The notes: generated by a model from the letters alone, not told the origin. Positions 20,358 to 31,630 are shown, counted from the first letter of the stretch. The stretch is DNA of 64,000 nt from Glandiceps talaboti (GCF_964340395.1 NC_135562.1:23902173-23966172), one strand, 5' to 3'. Program-made: numbers and translations.

Positions 20358-21784
20358 CTCTTGGAAGTTAAAAAAAACAGAGTTGGAAAAGGTTCATCTC
20401 AGCCTGCCATCAAAATGTAAAAGATGCACCTGGACTAAAACATACCTGACAAGTATCAAAAACTTCTGTGCAAGGTATTTTTTCATCCTATAGATATGAC
20501 TATAATTTTCAACATAAACTTTTAATAACACATTCTAAATATTTCCTAAAATTAGCATATTGGCAATGTCTGCTACATGTGAAACAGAAGACAATATCTC
20601 ACAAGCTGAGTTAACAGAGAAAAAGTGAGTTTTTTGCACATACTTTTCAACTTTGCATGTATATAGTATTACTTGTATATATAAAGATAAATAAATAAAC
20701 TTCGACATAACTCTCAATATAAAGTTTGTGTGGGTGGATGGACTGGGCCAATCATGTCAAGAATTCCAAGACCCATGCCAGATCAAGAAAATCCAGGGCA
20801 CTATATGGATGCAATCTGATTAAAATCCGATGTAGATGTCGGCTAATCGTTCATTGCTATTTTACCTTCGTTATTTTGCCTGAATTGACGTTCTTGGTAC
20901 ATGTTTACATTTTTTAGCCTGATCGCCTCCTCAATCTGATTAAAATCCGATGTAGATGTCGGCTAATCGTTCATTGCTATTTTACCTTCGTTATTTTGCC
21001 TGAATTGACCTTCTTGGTACATGTTTACATTTTTTAGCCAGTAGAGGAGGCGATCAGGCTAAAAAATGTAAACAGGTACCAAGAAGGTCAATTCAGGCAA
21101 AATAACGAAGGTAAAATAGCAATGAACGATTAGCTGACATCTACATCGGATTTTAATCAGATTGTATATGGATGTATTCTCAACACCATTAACAAGAGAT
21201 GATGGTAGTGAAAGACCACCAGATGACTTCCAACCCCGTGCACAACTAAAACACCTGTATAGTAAAGGGTTAGAGTCAAGTAAAAATGTTGAGAAACTTG
21301 ACGAATTGAGCAAGAAACTGTGTATCAAGAAAGAGATATTAAAGGGAGCAATCCTTCATTTAGAACAACAGAGAACACTTGCCTCTATGAGGGAAAGAAA
21401 AAGAATGAAAGAAAGGGAGCAACGTGCTGAAAAAAAATTGATGAATATGACTGGGATGCGCTTGTCAGAAACGGTGACATTTTCAAATTGAAAGTGAAAG
21501 AACTTGAAACATTTAAGTACTTTTCCAACTATGAAATTCCAGCTGTGACAGGAATGCACAGAATAAACAAAGTTGAGGCTGTAAGATGCCACTATTATCA
21601 ATCTAAAGAAAGTGAGAGTGATTTGTCATCTGATGACAGTGACAGTGAGAATGATGATACAGCTAGTTCCAACTCTGATGAAGTTGAAGGAGAAATTGGG
21701 TCTGATGATGATGATGATGACAATGCCATGTTTATATACACAAGATCTGGAAGGAGAGCTACAACTTGGAAATCAAAAATTTAA
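20358..21784 (+). pseudogene. SAP-like transposon-associated gene, three exons, split by a MITE
   Basis: Exon A (20358-20474, after TTTGCAG) reads openly as a Lys-rich peptide with CKRCTW. Exon B (20556-20624, ending before GTGAGT) joins in phase. Exon C runs from about 20724 to the TAA at 21784 and is interrupted at 20812-21164 by a MITE. Exon C encodes MDVFSTPLTRDDGSERPP, a Lys/Glu/Arg-rich coiled-coil stretch, then DWDALVRNGDIFKLKV and KVEAVRCHYY (a SAP-like DNA-binding module), and an acidic Ser/Asp tail ending TTWKSKI. Breaks: a frameshift in the A8 run at 21430-21437 and probably another near 20745. I recall similar C-termini in uncharacterised transposon proteins of marine invertebrates; the catalytic part is not in this window. 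Confidence 0.6.
20812..21164. mobile_element. MITE with 121-bp inverted repeats and 10-bp target duplication
   Basis: The ends are CAATCTGATTAAAATCCGA and its reverse complement. TATATGGATG occurs on both sides (20802-20811 and 21165-21174), and removing the element plus one copy restores continuity of the surrounding reading frame. The left arm (20812-20932) and right arm (21044-21164) are near-perfect inverted repeats. The middle (20932-21043) is another copy of the left arm in direct orientation. No coding capacity. A 9-11 bp duplication suggests a Mutator-like transposase; this is inference. Confidence 0.85.
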
Positions 21785-22454
21785 ATAAACACATTCTGAG
21801 ACTTTGTTTAAAATCCTGCATTCACCTTTGTAATCTAACGTCAAAACCAGTCCAATAATCAGGCTCTTACAAGGTAAATGTATTTATACCAGGTTCATTA
21901 AGATATACAATTACTATGATAATAGGGCCATCTTAATTATCATTACCACTAATATATATATCACTTGATTCCTATTCTGTTAGATGAAATATGGCTGGCA
22001 TTTTTGAGTCATACATTTATTTTCTTTTGACATTATATTGAACTAATTAACATCAAACAAGAACGGGATACATGGCAATGCATTTTATTAAGAGTTTTTT
22101 CAGTGTTATTTAGACCAATTTGATTTCTTTTAGCACACATTTAGGAAACTGAATTGGAACAATACAGTATAAAACTCTCTTTAGATAACATGTGCATCAC
22201 AATATTTGCAAATACAACTAAAATGACATTCAACTGTAACACTACTAGTATAATGTACTAATACAATAATGAACAGAAAACAAAGACTCGGTCGGCTGAT
22301 CATTTTACAAGAGTTATTCAAAGTGTAATTCATTTACAAGTATATGTTGTTTTTTGGAAAGGCAATGCACTGGTTAACATAATATTTTGTTTTAACTGGT
22401 GTTTGTGTGTATATATACACATAATATACAAATTGATGAGTATTCCAAAAAAAA
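21785..22454. other. No recognised feature
   Basis: AT-rich sequence following the SAP-like gene, perhaps its 3' flank. No repeat or gene seen. Confidence 0.5.
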
Positions 22455-22620
22455 ATTATTCGGGTGGGGGGGTACTTGAAAATTTATTCGGGAGGGGGGG
22501 TACTTGAAATATTTGGGGCTTTGGCAGGGGGGGGGGGTACTTGAAAAATTTTGGAATATGGCGGGGGGGTACTTGAAAAAAAATTAGGGTTTTACAAAAA
22601 ATCTCCCGACCCCCCTAACA
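22455..22620 (+). repeat. G-run repeat, GGGGGTACTTGAAAA type, right cluster
   Basis: Four units of a 7-11 base G run followed by TACTTGAAA, separated by AT-rich spacers such as TTTATTCGG. Same orientation as the cluster at 19795-19925. Confidence 0.85.
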
Positions 22621-22659
22621 AGTTTTTGTGAAAGCAGCCTTACTTTAGCTAATTGCTGT

Positions 22660-23310
22660 TTTGTACTTAGTAGCATAACTTCAGTTTTGTTCTCATTTAA
22701 CTTCAGTCTTTATGTTGACATCCAGGCTTGTATGTCACCGACACACCTCTCTAGACACTTTATTTATAGCATCAGTTTCATCATCTAATCAAGGTTTAAA
22801 CACTTTCAAAAGTTGTGTATCATCAACATAGCCGTATCAATTAATCATATGGTTGTTTATGACGCAAAACAGTGTACTCGAATAGGCCGTAAACAGGACT
22901 GGACCAAGGCATGATCCTTGTGGGACGCCAAACTTCAGTTGAACACTTTCAGATAAACTGCAAGATACTATGACTTTCTGTGATCTGTTGGTGAGGTAAG
23001 AGGCTAGCCAAGTGAGTGCGACATTCTGTACTCCAAATTCACGTTCCATTGTCTCCAATAGAATTGCATGGTCGACGGTATCAAAGGCTGCGCTTAGATC
23101 AAGTAGAACCAAATAAAAGTGCAACTTGTTTCTGACCCATACACTCAAGTATGTCTGACATACCTTTACTGAGGACAGTCTCTGTACTGTGATATTGTCC
23201 GTACGCTGATTGATGAACTGGTAGCGGGGCACTGATCTACATGTGAGTGGTGAGTTGATCTACTAGCTTGGAAATGAATGACAGGTTACTAACAGGTCGA
23301 TAATTAGACA
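22660..23310 (-). pseudogene. CR1/L2-like LINE reverse transcriptase fragment
   Basis: Read leftwards from 23310: LSNYRPVSNLSFISKLVDQL, a stop, HQSAYGQYHSTETVL, then the main frame (23232-22837) with LLDLSAAFDTVDHAILL (first catalytic aspartate), WLASYLTNRSQKV and FGVPQGSCLGPVLF, then a frame change and YVDDTQLL (the YADD box with A to V), and further LNENKTEVMLLSTKQQL. This covers RT blocks 1-6 or so in the normal order. At least two frameshifts and one stop make it dead. The thumb and C-terminus are missing here; a matching tail lies at 19560-19790. Confidence 0.85.
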
Positions 23311-24452
23311 AGTCTATAAATCAACAGCATCTGATGACATATAATTTTGTACCTGATATATACAAAATATGACTCTAAATATTCGATACATATCCAAGAA
23401 TTCGCGGTACATGTTGAGAATGTCATACATTGACAGTTCGCAATGCCAATGCGTTGCAAAGGTATGTAAGTGGCAGAGTAATTTTTGTAGGGAAATGTAC
23501 GTTACTCCCTATATATTTGTTATCGATCAGAAAATGGGTAAGAGGCATAGATAGACAAAAATAGAGGTGTTAAGCTTACAGAAGCTGACAAAGTAATGGT
23601 ATAGTCAAGCACTTGCTGGTCAATTTGGAGTGGAATATATATGTGAAAAAAAATGTACGTTACTGAAATGTACGTTACTGAGTTCACGATTTGAAGGAGA
23701 AAAAACGTAAACAAACTTATTCTAGGGATATCACGTGTTTACTTTCTCAGCAAGCCACGCAGAATAGGGCTGTGTTCAATTTATATCACTATTCAGACGC
23801 ACATTTTCACAGCTTGTGAGGTATGTTGCAAGTTTTTTTCATGGCCACAGCAGTAGAAATACATGCTGACAAAGATGTATATATTTTGGAAGATAATATT
23901 CAAGTCTACGTTGTAGTCCATCAGTGTCGGCTCAGCTGTTCGGTATAGTATAGAATTTTGCATCTGTAATAGGCGAAATGTACGTTACAAAAGGTAACGT
24001 ACATTTCAGACAAAATAATGTTACATTCACAAGTGTATGTAATGTTTATTTTCAAATAAATTTCCACGGGTAATTTTTCATAACTGATTATATTACAAAG
24101 TCTTGGTGAAAGAAAATAACTACATTCATTTTTAAATATCATATCATGCGCAATTTATACAATATATATATTGTCAGGATTCATTTTAGTTAAAATCTTG
24201 TTACTCCAAATTATCCACGTCACAGTCTCGTTTCTGTAAATTATCCACGTCACAGTCTCGTTTCTGTAAATTGATTTGCAACTCTTTTTGTCAGTAAAGA
24301 TTTTATTATACCATTGACTAATAAAATCATACCGATCCATTTACCAAATTCTTATATCACTGATAACACATTGGTAACGGACATTACAAATAGTGGTAAC
24401 GTACACTTCACGAAATCATCCACGTCATTGCTTGGTGTCTAGGTAAAACACA
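23311..24452. other. Non-coding stretch with recurring ATGTACGTTAC motif
   Basis: AAATGTACGTTAC occurs near 23494, 23652 and 23665, and at 23976 as one arm of a 14-bp perfect inverted repeat: GAAATGTACGTTAC at 23975-23988 and its complement at 23994-24007 around AAAAG. Variants lie near 24374 and 24394. A 30-bp direct duplication (AAATTATCCACGTCACAGTC and ten more) fills 24208-24267. Confidence 0.75.
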
Positions 24453-24644
24453 ATGAAAGTGTCTTATAACAGTGAACTACAATATCTTCTAGATAACATG
24501 GCAAAGTCTCAGGCCAAATATCAACGTGCTTACAGAGATAGAAAGAAGCAAAGGGAGGGGGAGTCTTATTTAGCGAGAGAAAGGGAAAAACGACAGAGAA
24601 ACAACATTCCCTCCTCAGACCTAAAGTCGTGTTCAGCTAGTTAA
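24453..24644 (+). CDS. Short basic N-terminal ORF of a transposon-type protein
   Basis: 63 residues, with KSQAKYQRAYRDRKKQREG followed by ESYLAREREKRQRN. The pattern of K-S-Q/A-x-R-Q-x-x-Y-R-x-R-K-K then Arg/Glu-rich helix is one I recall at the start of uncharacterised transposon-associated proteins of aquatic animals; the precise family is not known to me. The predicted product is a highly charged helix, likely nucleic-acid binding. The frame ends abruptly at a TAG, so it may be truncated. It precedes the RT relic at 24720, but the two are not obviously one gene. Confidence 0.4.
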   Translation: MKVSYNSELQYLLDNMAKSQAKYQRAYRDRKKQREGESYLAREREKRQRNNIPSSDLKSCSAS

Positions 24645-24719
24645 AATAATTAGCAGAACAGGTTACGATTGACAAAAAATACAGAGAAAAAAAAGTAATT
24701 GTTTCACGGATGAACTTAA

Positions 24720-25331
24720 CACACTGAACTTAATATTGAGTGAAACCATAAATGAAATACACCAAACATTTAAATTTTCGTTGGTCAGCTCGGAAAAGGA
24801 AGTGGTACATCTTGACCTGGTAATTCACAACGGTCTGAGATTCAAAAAAACTAAGAGATTGGATATCAAAAATAAATACTAAACCAACTGACACTTTCCA
24901 GTCACTCCACAGACAATCGTGTCGCCCAAACTCAAACAATGAGATACATACGAACATGCAGTAACGAAGAAGATATCCCAAAAAAATTGATTTCTTCATA
25001 AACAAACTGACACAAAGAGGATAAAATGAATCAGAAGTAGTTCGCTCAATAGATGGAATCTAATATAAGAATAGAGAGACATATCTCCGAAATCGGACAC
25101 CAACACAAGTGAATCTTCTAGTCTTCAAGACAACACATAGTACCCATATCAAAGCGTCCCAATTATATGAAAGACGCAATTAGCAAAACACTGGGACTTG
25201 TTAGAATTCAAAGTAATGTACTATTGAACAAACTGTACCCAACCAAACCAATCATGGCACAGAAAAAGAATAAAAACCGAAAAGATAAACTAGTCACAAC
25301 TAAATTAAATTCACCTGTCTCAAAAAGCTAG
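24720..25331 (+). pseudogene. Degenerate Penelope-like reverse transcriptase C-terminus
   Basis: Plus-strand frames read, in order, FSLVSSEKEVVHLDLVIHNG, RLDIKNKY, a shift to KPTDTFQSLHRQSCRPNSN, FFINKLTQRG, LVFKTTHSTHIKASQLYERR and, in the last open frame, AISKTLGLVRIQ then NKLYPTKPIMAQKKNKN and DKLVTTKLNSP. The order (S-x-x-x-x-x-LD-x-x-I, then K-P-T-x-x-x-x-x-LH, then K-x-L-x-x-RGY, then F-x-x-x-V/I-K, then PTKPI) is that of Penelope-like/Hydra-type RT tails. At least four stops or shifts. The catalytic YADD part is missing. Confidence 0.6.
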
Positions 25332-26473
25332 GCAGAAAAAAACCTTGACGATCACAATATGATTGAAATACTGGTATCTCTGTTTGATGAACAATACATC
25401 ATGAAATGTTCGATACCATAAATAAATTCTGCCGATATGTGAATTGTTTGATATAACATTATACGGACTTTAGGCGACGTTTAGCATTGTGTTTACATTT
25501 CATATATTCATATTACAGCAGTTATGATCAATAAAAACAGTACATTCCACAAACAAAGTTTCATGAAACAGACTAAGGATTCTCAAGGAAATGTCCGTTA
25601 CCGTGTTTATATGTTCAGTGTTCGTTGAAAGACAAAATTAAGTATCAAAAATGCGATTTTGAGATTATAATATGTAAAAAGGACAGTCGTTACTTTAACA
25701 TTTTAATCTAAAAAGTTTACTTTTTCTGAAAAAAACACCGCTTTGATTTTTCTTTTGAAAATCATCTACGCATGCGCAAAATATACTATAATGGGGAGCT
25801 ATAATGGGGTTATCATGGGGAATAATGGGGTTTTCATGGGGTAGTTTTCAGTACATGGTCTTCGTAAACGTATGTTATGTCAAGTTGTCAACACAAATGT
25901 CAAATAAAAGGTTTTTCTAATAACGTCTCTAATCTTGGAAAATATAAAAGGTTTTCAGTTCTTACAGTTGAAATATACGTTACATACTCTATGGTGATAA
26001 ATTTGAACAAACAATTCGTTTTCTAAAGGGGGTTGCACTTTCAACTATGGTACATCGGTTTAGTAGATATTGAGTTTCTATGTTAAGTAAAACGACTTGA
26101 AATGAAACCGCATGTCACTTACATACACCTAATGGCAGACGCTTGATGCACCCGATGCCACAAAATTCTTAATAATCATAATATCACATATAACGTTTGC
26201 CCAGTACTGCTACGAAATACAAATTCAACCACAGCCATCAGACGGCTTTTCACGTAATATGAGATTCAGTTAAAATACACATAAGGTAACATCGTAAAAT
26301 TACAAAAGCTTTCTTGTATAATTCCATGTATATTGTGGTCTTCCCAGATGTATTGTACATTTCAGATAGTTATTTTACACCCTTTACAGTGGTTTACATT
26401 GGACTCATTTTAAAAAAATCTATAACACTTAACTTGAAATCGCTTTGGATAAATGTTGTACAGATACAAGGCT
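25332..26473. other. No recognised gene
   Basis: AT-rich. Noted: ATGGGG/ATGGGGTT short repeats at 25790-25850, and two variants of the ATGTACGTTAC motif (near 25590 and 25970). Confidence 0.5.
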
Positions 26474-28355
26474 TTAAAAATCAGTAAAACTTGTCTTGCT
26501 TCCATGAACTTTAATTTTCATAATTTCAAACCCTGAATTGCACCTTTTTATTGGGTTTGGGTGAGGGTCACTTGCGCACTGTTTTGACGGTGCTTTCATT
26601 ATGTGTTTCTTTATTTCATCTGGTGTTACAGGTTCGAAGTTGTCAAACTTATTGTTAACAATCCTGGTGTTGAACATGTCTGTCTCACTATTTCCAGCTT
26701 GACTATCCAAAATTTCCAGCTTGACTATCCAATTTATGTCGTATTTTGGTGACTTTATCGACGAAAAATTCGTTAAACCTGTTCGCCAACTCAACTTTAG
26801 AGGCATGGTCTGGCAACAATGACGTATTTGGTGGTTTCATGAGCGAGTTCACGATAGCGTACAGCTTCTTCTGATCCCCTTGGCATTCGGCAATGTTGTT
26901 GGAATAGTATTCAGTACATGCCCGATCGAGTCTATTTTTCATTTTATTCCTGAACTGTTTGAAAGTCACTACTGTTGTAGTTTTGATGTTTTCTCCATTT
27001 TCTCTCAGCACGTCTTCTAAGCCGTCTTGTAAGTCTTATTTGATCATTGATCCAAGGTAAGTGAGGTCTTGTTGCTAACTGCGTTGTAGTCAAAGGGGCA
27101 TGTTTATCTAAAAGTTGACTCAACACAGAATCATAGATGGAGACCAATCTATCGAGATCGCAGTTTGATAAAACGGCTTGATCACGTAGCGGTGAAAGGG
27201 ATATGTCATTTCTGAAAGCTGCTTTGTCAATCTTGTTGTATTTTCGGAAAGTTATGGATTTTTCTTCAATGTACCGAGAAATGTTCGTCAAATTTGAAAA
27301 CACGAAGCAATGGTCTGAAATGTAGTGATCGTCGACTGGTGAAGTGATGCCTAGCCTATTATCATCGCGTACTATAATGAGATCAAGTGTATTACCGGAT
27401 TCGTGTGTCGGAATAGATACGTGCTGTACTAAATCTCTCGATTGACAAATGTCCTTGAATTTACTTGATGACTGGTCATCTATATTGTTCACATGAATAT
27501 TAAAATCACCACAGATCACTATTGGTTCATTGCAGTCTAGAGTGGTATCGAGATAGTTTTCAAATTCTTCCAAAAATACATTGACATGGATCGGGTGTAC
27601 TCTAGAATACAGAGGTCGATATATTGTCACCAATTTAATCTTGGCTTTATTGTGACTGACTATCCATTCTGCAAATTCGAATGAGTTTTCCTCTCCAGCT
27701 CGTATCTTTTTCACTTCAAACAAGTCTTCACGATAAACAATACCAACTCCTCCTCCGGTTCTGTTTTCTCTTGGATGATCACTGATGTAAGCAGTTGTTA
27801 GACAATCTGACCTTACTGCTGAATCGTGTTCTTTCAACCAGGTTTCTGTGATGACGCAAATGTCTATGTTATTTTCAACTAGATGATCACGGAAAACTTG
27901 ACATTTGTTTTTAATCGATCGTTACCATTCACCAATGCAAATTTCAAAGCGGTTGAAGTACTTCTTTGCTGAGTTTTTGTAACTTCAGGATAAGTTAAAT
28001 TTGTGAAATGTACACCGTTGTTTACATCCCAGGGTCGAATGTATCGTTTCCTACCAGCTCGTTTACCTCTCTTTCGATTCAAATGCTGACGCCTTTTAAT
28101 ATGCGTTGTAAATGTTTTGGTATTTCTCCAGACGTTCGAAGTGCATGTAGTCCCTCATTTGAATAGCAAATTCTATCGGTCAAGTTCATTCTATTGTCTT
28201 TGCTGGCCATGATGTCCACCATGTTCATTTCCATATATCGAAATCTGCTACAGTACAAGTTCAGATATGGATTACTTACTGAATACAACACTGCAAAGAT
28301 GATAACAACGTTCATCGCAATCCTGGTACATTCACTGATATCTACCATCATATTT
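26474..28355 (-). pseudogene. CR1/Jockey-like LINE 5' half: leader and APE endonuclease
   Basis: Read leftwards. 28351-28079 and 28082-27879 are leader pieces (NEGLHALRTSGEIPKHLQR; RKRGKRAGRKRYIRPW; ALKFALVNG), frameshifted relative to each other. The endonuclease begins before 27837 (an ITETWLKEHD segment) and continues to 26944 with TGGGVGIVYR, GDFNIH (D111) and SDH (D175, H176), all standard APE residues. A basic linker follows. The next frames (27011-26703, 26806-26474) include VTPDEIKKHIMKAP and CASDPHPNPIKR, the start of the RT fingers. The frame is broken by a 22-bp tandem duplication at about 26692-26735. The RT itself is missing here. The APE domain would nick target DNA for target-primed reverse transcription. 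Confidence 0.85.
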
Positions 28356-28620
28356 AAAGGTCATTACTCCATAAAATTACGATTAAAAGTCAATAAAAGC
28401 GGGAGCACATCGAGAGGCTGCCAACACACGGCACACTTCGTATTTCAGTGACATTTGATACTTAGAAAGTAATGTGCTGTAGGTGGACAACACAAGACAG
28501 GGTGTATTTCCATGTAAATGTGGCTCTGAATCCATATGCTACGAGGTTCGACCAGGGGATGTATAAACTTCATCCTAATATTTTTTTATTGTCATTATTA
28601 TATATTATATTATAGCATTA
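28356..28620. other. No recognised feature
   Basis: Sequence between the LINE leader and the MITE; perhaps LINE 5' UTR. Confidence 0.4.
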
Positions 28621-28993
28621 CCAATTCCAGTGAATTTTGTGACGTCATCGCTGTACATTATTACTGATAATGTACTCCGTTATTGGGCATCGCGGCCCCG
28701 GAACGAGCATAACAATACAAGCTTATTTGTTCTGTTTCTTCATACGACTAGGTATTTTTTCGAAATGTATGTTGTTACTTATGATTGTCATTTCCACTGT
28801 TTAAAAATACAACGCATTCATGAAACAAATTTGTGTTCACAGCAGTTCATTGAAGTGTATATGTGTGTGTACGTGTACGTGTGTCGCTATGATTAGTATT
28901 CAGCTTCCGGGCCGAACATGGCAGACCATGTTCAGCGCTGTGTATATTATACGTTGTTTTGCGTTTCTCGGTCTACAAATTCACTGGAATTGG
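28621..28993. mobile_element. MITE-like element with 17-bp perfect terminal inverted repeats
   Basis: CCAATTCCAGTGAATTT at 28621-28637 is exactly reverse-complemented at 28977-28993. The 339-base interior has no credible gene. No convincing target duplication was found, so this may also be a chance pairing of two fragments. Confidence 0.6.
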
Positions 28994-29010
28994 CAAAACT
29001 ATAAAATAAT

Positions 29011-29152
29011 AACAATAATGTACGTCCTCCCAGTCCATAATGGACTCAAGCAAACTTTGCACTCCATAATGGGCTCGGCTGTCGCCTCGCCCATTATGTC
29101 GTTCAAAGTTTGCTTTCGTCCATTATGGGCTGGGAGGGCGTACATTATTGTT
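29011..29152. mobile_element. Hairpin MITE with roughly 65-bp arms
   Basis: The left half starts AACAATAATGTACG and the right half ends with CGTACATTATTGTT. Internal pairs include CCCAG/CTGGG, CCATAATGG and CAAACTTTG. The unpaired centre is only a few bases near GGCTGTCGCC. No coding capacity. Confidence 0.8.
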
Positions 29153-29175
29153 TAAATATTTAAACCCCTTCACTT

Positions 29176-29207
<32 letters not shown>

Positions 29208-29214
29208 TAAATAA

Positions 29215-29576
29215 TTAATATTATATAATAATAATTTTGATAATAATGAAGTTTATTTGAATATTAACCACCCTACCTGGGATAGTTTTTTGAGTTCAAA
29301 AAAGGGGGTCATTTTACTAACCTCCGTTGCCATGGTAACCAAAATCACCATAATACGTGGATGATTTTTCCAAAATTTGACATAAAACATGATGGGAAAA
29401 AATAAAAATTAATGAAAAACTTTCCTTGTTTTTGACATGTATGAGATGGGGCTATCTGTTGTGAAATTGCCTAAAATAGGACAGCTGTTTCCATGGAAAC
29501 ATAGAGTAGAGTACAAAATGTTGTGTTGGTTAAACACCTACATATCTATATGTATTATATAGCACCAACTATATCA
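29215..29576 (+). repeat. Dispersed repeat R1, copy 2 (left part)
   Basis: About 80 percent similar by eye to 13735-14080, including GATAATAATGAAGTTTATTT and TGCCATGGTAACCAAAAT. An (ATA)n run precedes it (29178-29207). The LINE fragment at 29577 interrupts it. Confidence 0.8.
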
Positions 29577-30191
29577 CAAATTTAACAAAACAAGAACTAT
29601 ACAAGTCAATAAGACAATACTATATCAACCAATGGAATAAAAATAACAAAAGGGAAAACTCTAAATTACGTACATACAACAACTTCAAAAATTCCCTGGA
29701 ACAAGAAGAATACATTAAAGTAATGAACAATAAATAACACATCAAAACAATAGCCAAATTTAGATTGAGTTGCCATCAACTTGCCATTGAGAAGGGTAGA
29801 CATACAAAACCCAAAACACTAGTGGAAGACAGACTATGTAAACATCGTAAAGAAATAGAAGATGAAAGACATCATCTAATTCATTGTAAATTATATACAA
29901 AACAAAGAGAAAAAATGTTTAATATTATTACTACTGTAAACCCAAACTTTATACATTTAGATGGAGTAGAGCAATTTACATATATACTACAATCAAAACA
30001 TAAGGATAGTATAACTGCTCTTTTCATATACCTGAATAGTGGTAAATAGACAAACACTAGAACTATTCTATACTTTCATATTTATAACTTAGTTATTTAC
30101 TTAGATTATTATTAACTTTTAAATACCAAATTAGAAATGTAAAATTTTCTAAACGGTTGAAATAAAGTTTTATCTTATCTTTATCTTATCT
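29577..30191 (+). pseudogene. Second, strongly 5'-truncated copy of the first LINE
   Basis: It matches 4242-4857 closely and ends in the same 3' UTR and TTATC-type tail. Coding continues with the C-terminal region. A CAA to TAA change (29735-29737) stops the frame, and the first zinc-knuckle element is altered: the second cysteine (TGT) reads CGT (Arg). It is inserted between two units of repeat R1. Target duplication not defined. Confidence 0.9.
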
Positions 30192-30440
30192 GGAAAATAA
30201 CATGATGAATTTAATTGTAACATAGTTTATTTGCATATTGACCATCCTATATAGTAGTTTGTTATGCCGAGTTCAAAAATAGTTATCATTTTAGGAATAT
30301 CTGTTGCCATGGTAACCTAAATCAGCAAAATTTATGTAAAATTCGAGAAAAAAAATTACGAACAAAATCCCTTACCTTTGGCATATATGCACTAGTGCTA
30401 TCCATTGTAAGACATATTATCTAAATTGGAGAGTGGCTTC
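30192..30440 (+). repeat. Dispersed repeat R1, copy 2 (right unit)
   Basis: Continues R1 after the LINE fragment: TTTATTTGCATATTGACCAT, TGCCATGGTAACCTAAAT and TTCCATGGAAACAAAATAC. This is the second unit of the R1 tandem as at 14095-14330. Confidence 0.75.
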
Positions 30441-30797
30441 CATGGAAACAAAATACGCTTACAAACGCCATGTTTTAATAAAAAAAATACATCCGACATA
30501 CATCTACAAACGAATGGGTTTGCTATTAACATACCAAATATTTTGTTACTCCAAGTCCTAATAAAATATGCAACTAGTGACAAACTGAGTGGTCGTAAAA
30601 GCTTAACATGTATGTCAGAAGATCTGTGTCGATTACAAGGTCTAATTACGATCCCAAATTTTGAAGGGCTGGGCCCGACTACATTACAACACAGGGCACT
30701 ACATGTACATACATAAACAAACTGGTGTGCGGGAATGTGAAGAAAGTTACAGGCCTTCGCTAGTTTTCTGTCAATATTACATGTAAAAGCTGGCAAC
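30383..30797 (+). repeat. 415-bp duplicated segment, copy 1
   Basis: Nearly identical to 33252-33667; the only obvious differences are near the phrase CCAAGTCCTAATAAAAT. It begins within R1 and extends beyond it. No convincing gene. Confidence 0.95.
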
Positions 30798-31344
30798 CAT
30801 TTAATTAGCAATAATGACAGCATAACACAGAAATAACAATACACTGTGTAAAATTATGATTTAATACAAATTACTCAGCTTGAAAATACAACCCCATCTT
30901 GACATATTCTTGTCCTTTTCAGTTGTGCTGACATTTACAAACACGTACGTTAACAAAGTCATCAGCTCTACATACCTTTTGCTATTTGAACAAAGTTCAA
31001 CTTTCTTTTCTTGGCAGTGTAAATCATATACATATATGCATACATAGTACATAAACTTCAGTTGAATATATGACATGATCGTGATGGATAAGCGGTGTAA
31101 CGTTCGATTATGTAGGTCTTTGAGTAATAAGGTCCGGTTTGACACAGCATTGACAGTCGTGTACCAAAATATCCATCCAAAGTTGCGTTAGTTGCATTCT
31201 GATTGAACACAATGCCGCTGGCTATAGTTTGGGATGAGTAGGAGTTAGGTGCGGAACTGTATCTTTCCCTAAGGTATGTACCTAAACTCTATGTATTACC
31301 TATGGGAGCTAAACTAGATAAACTGGATGACTTTAGCACATATA
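30798..31344. other. No recognised feature
   Basis: AT-rich DNA; open frames on the minus strand (30861-31145) look incidental. Confidence 0.5.
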
Positions 31345-31550
31345 TATCATTCTAAACTTTATAAACTATCCGCTAATTTGACAGACCGTCCTTGGTTAAA
31401 AAAGATTTACAAGGATATCTCCGCTAATTTTCCCTTCTAAATATCGTTCTAAACTTTATAAACTTTATAAACTATTCGCTAATTTACAGACCGTCCCTGG
31501 TGAAAATAATTGTACAAGGATATATCCGCTAATTATCGTCCTCCTAACAT
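31345..31550 (+). repeat. About 100-bp tandem duplication
   Basis: Two copies of a unit with TCTAAACTTTATAAACTAT, CGCTAATTT, ACAGACCGTCC and ACAAGGATAT. The second has an extra ACTTTATAA duplication. Confidence 0.85.
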
Positions 31551-31598
31551 TTTTCATTATTATATAATATTAAACCCCTTAACTTGTAATAACAATGT

Positions 31599-31599
<1 letters not shown>

Positions 31600-31630
<31 letters not shown>

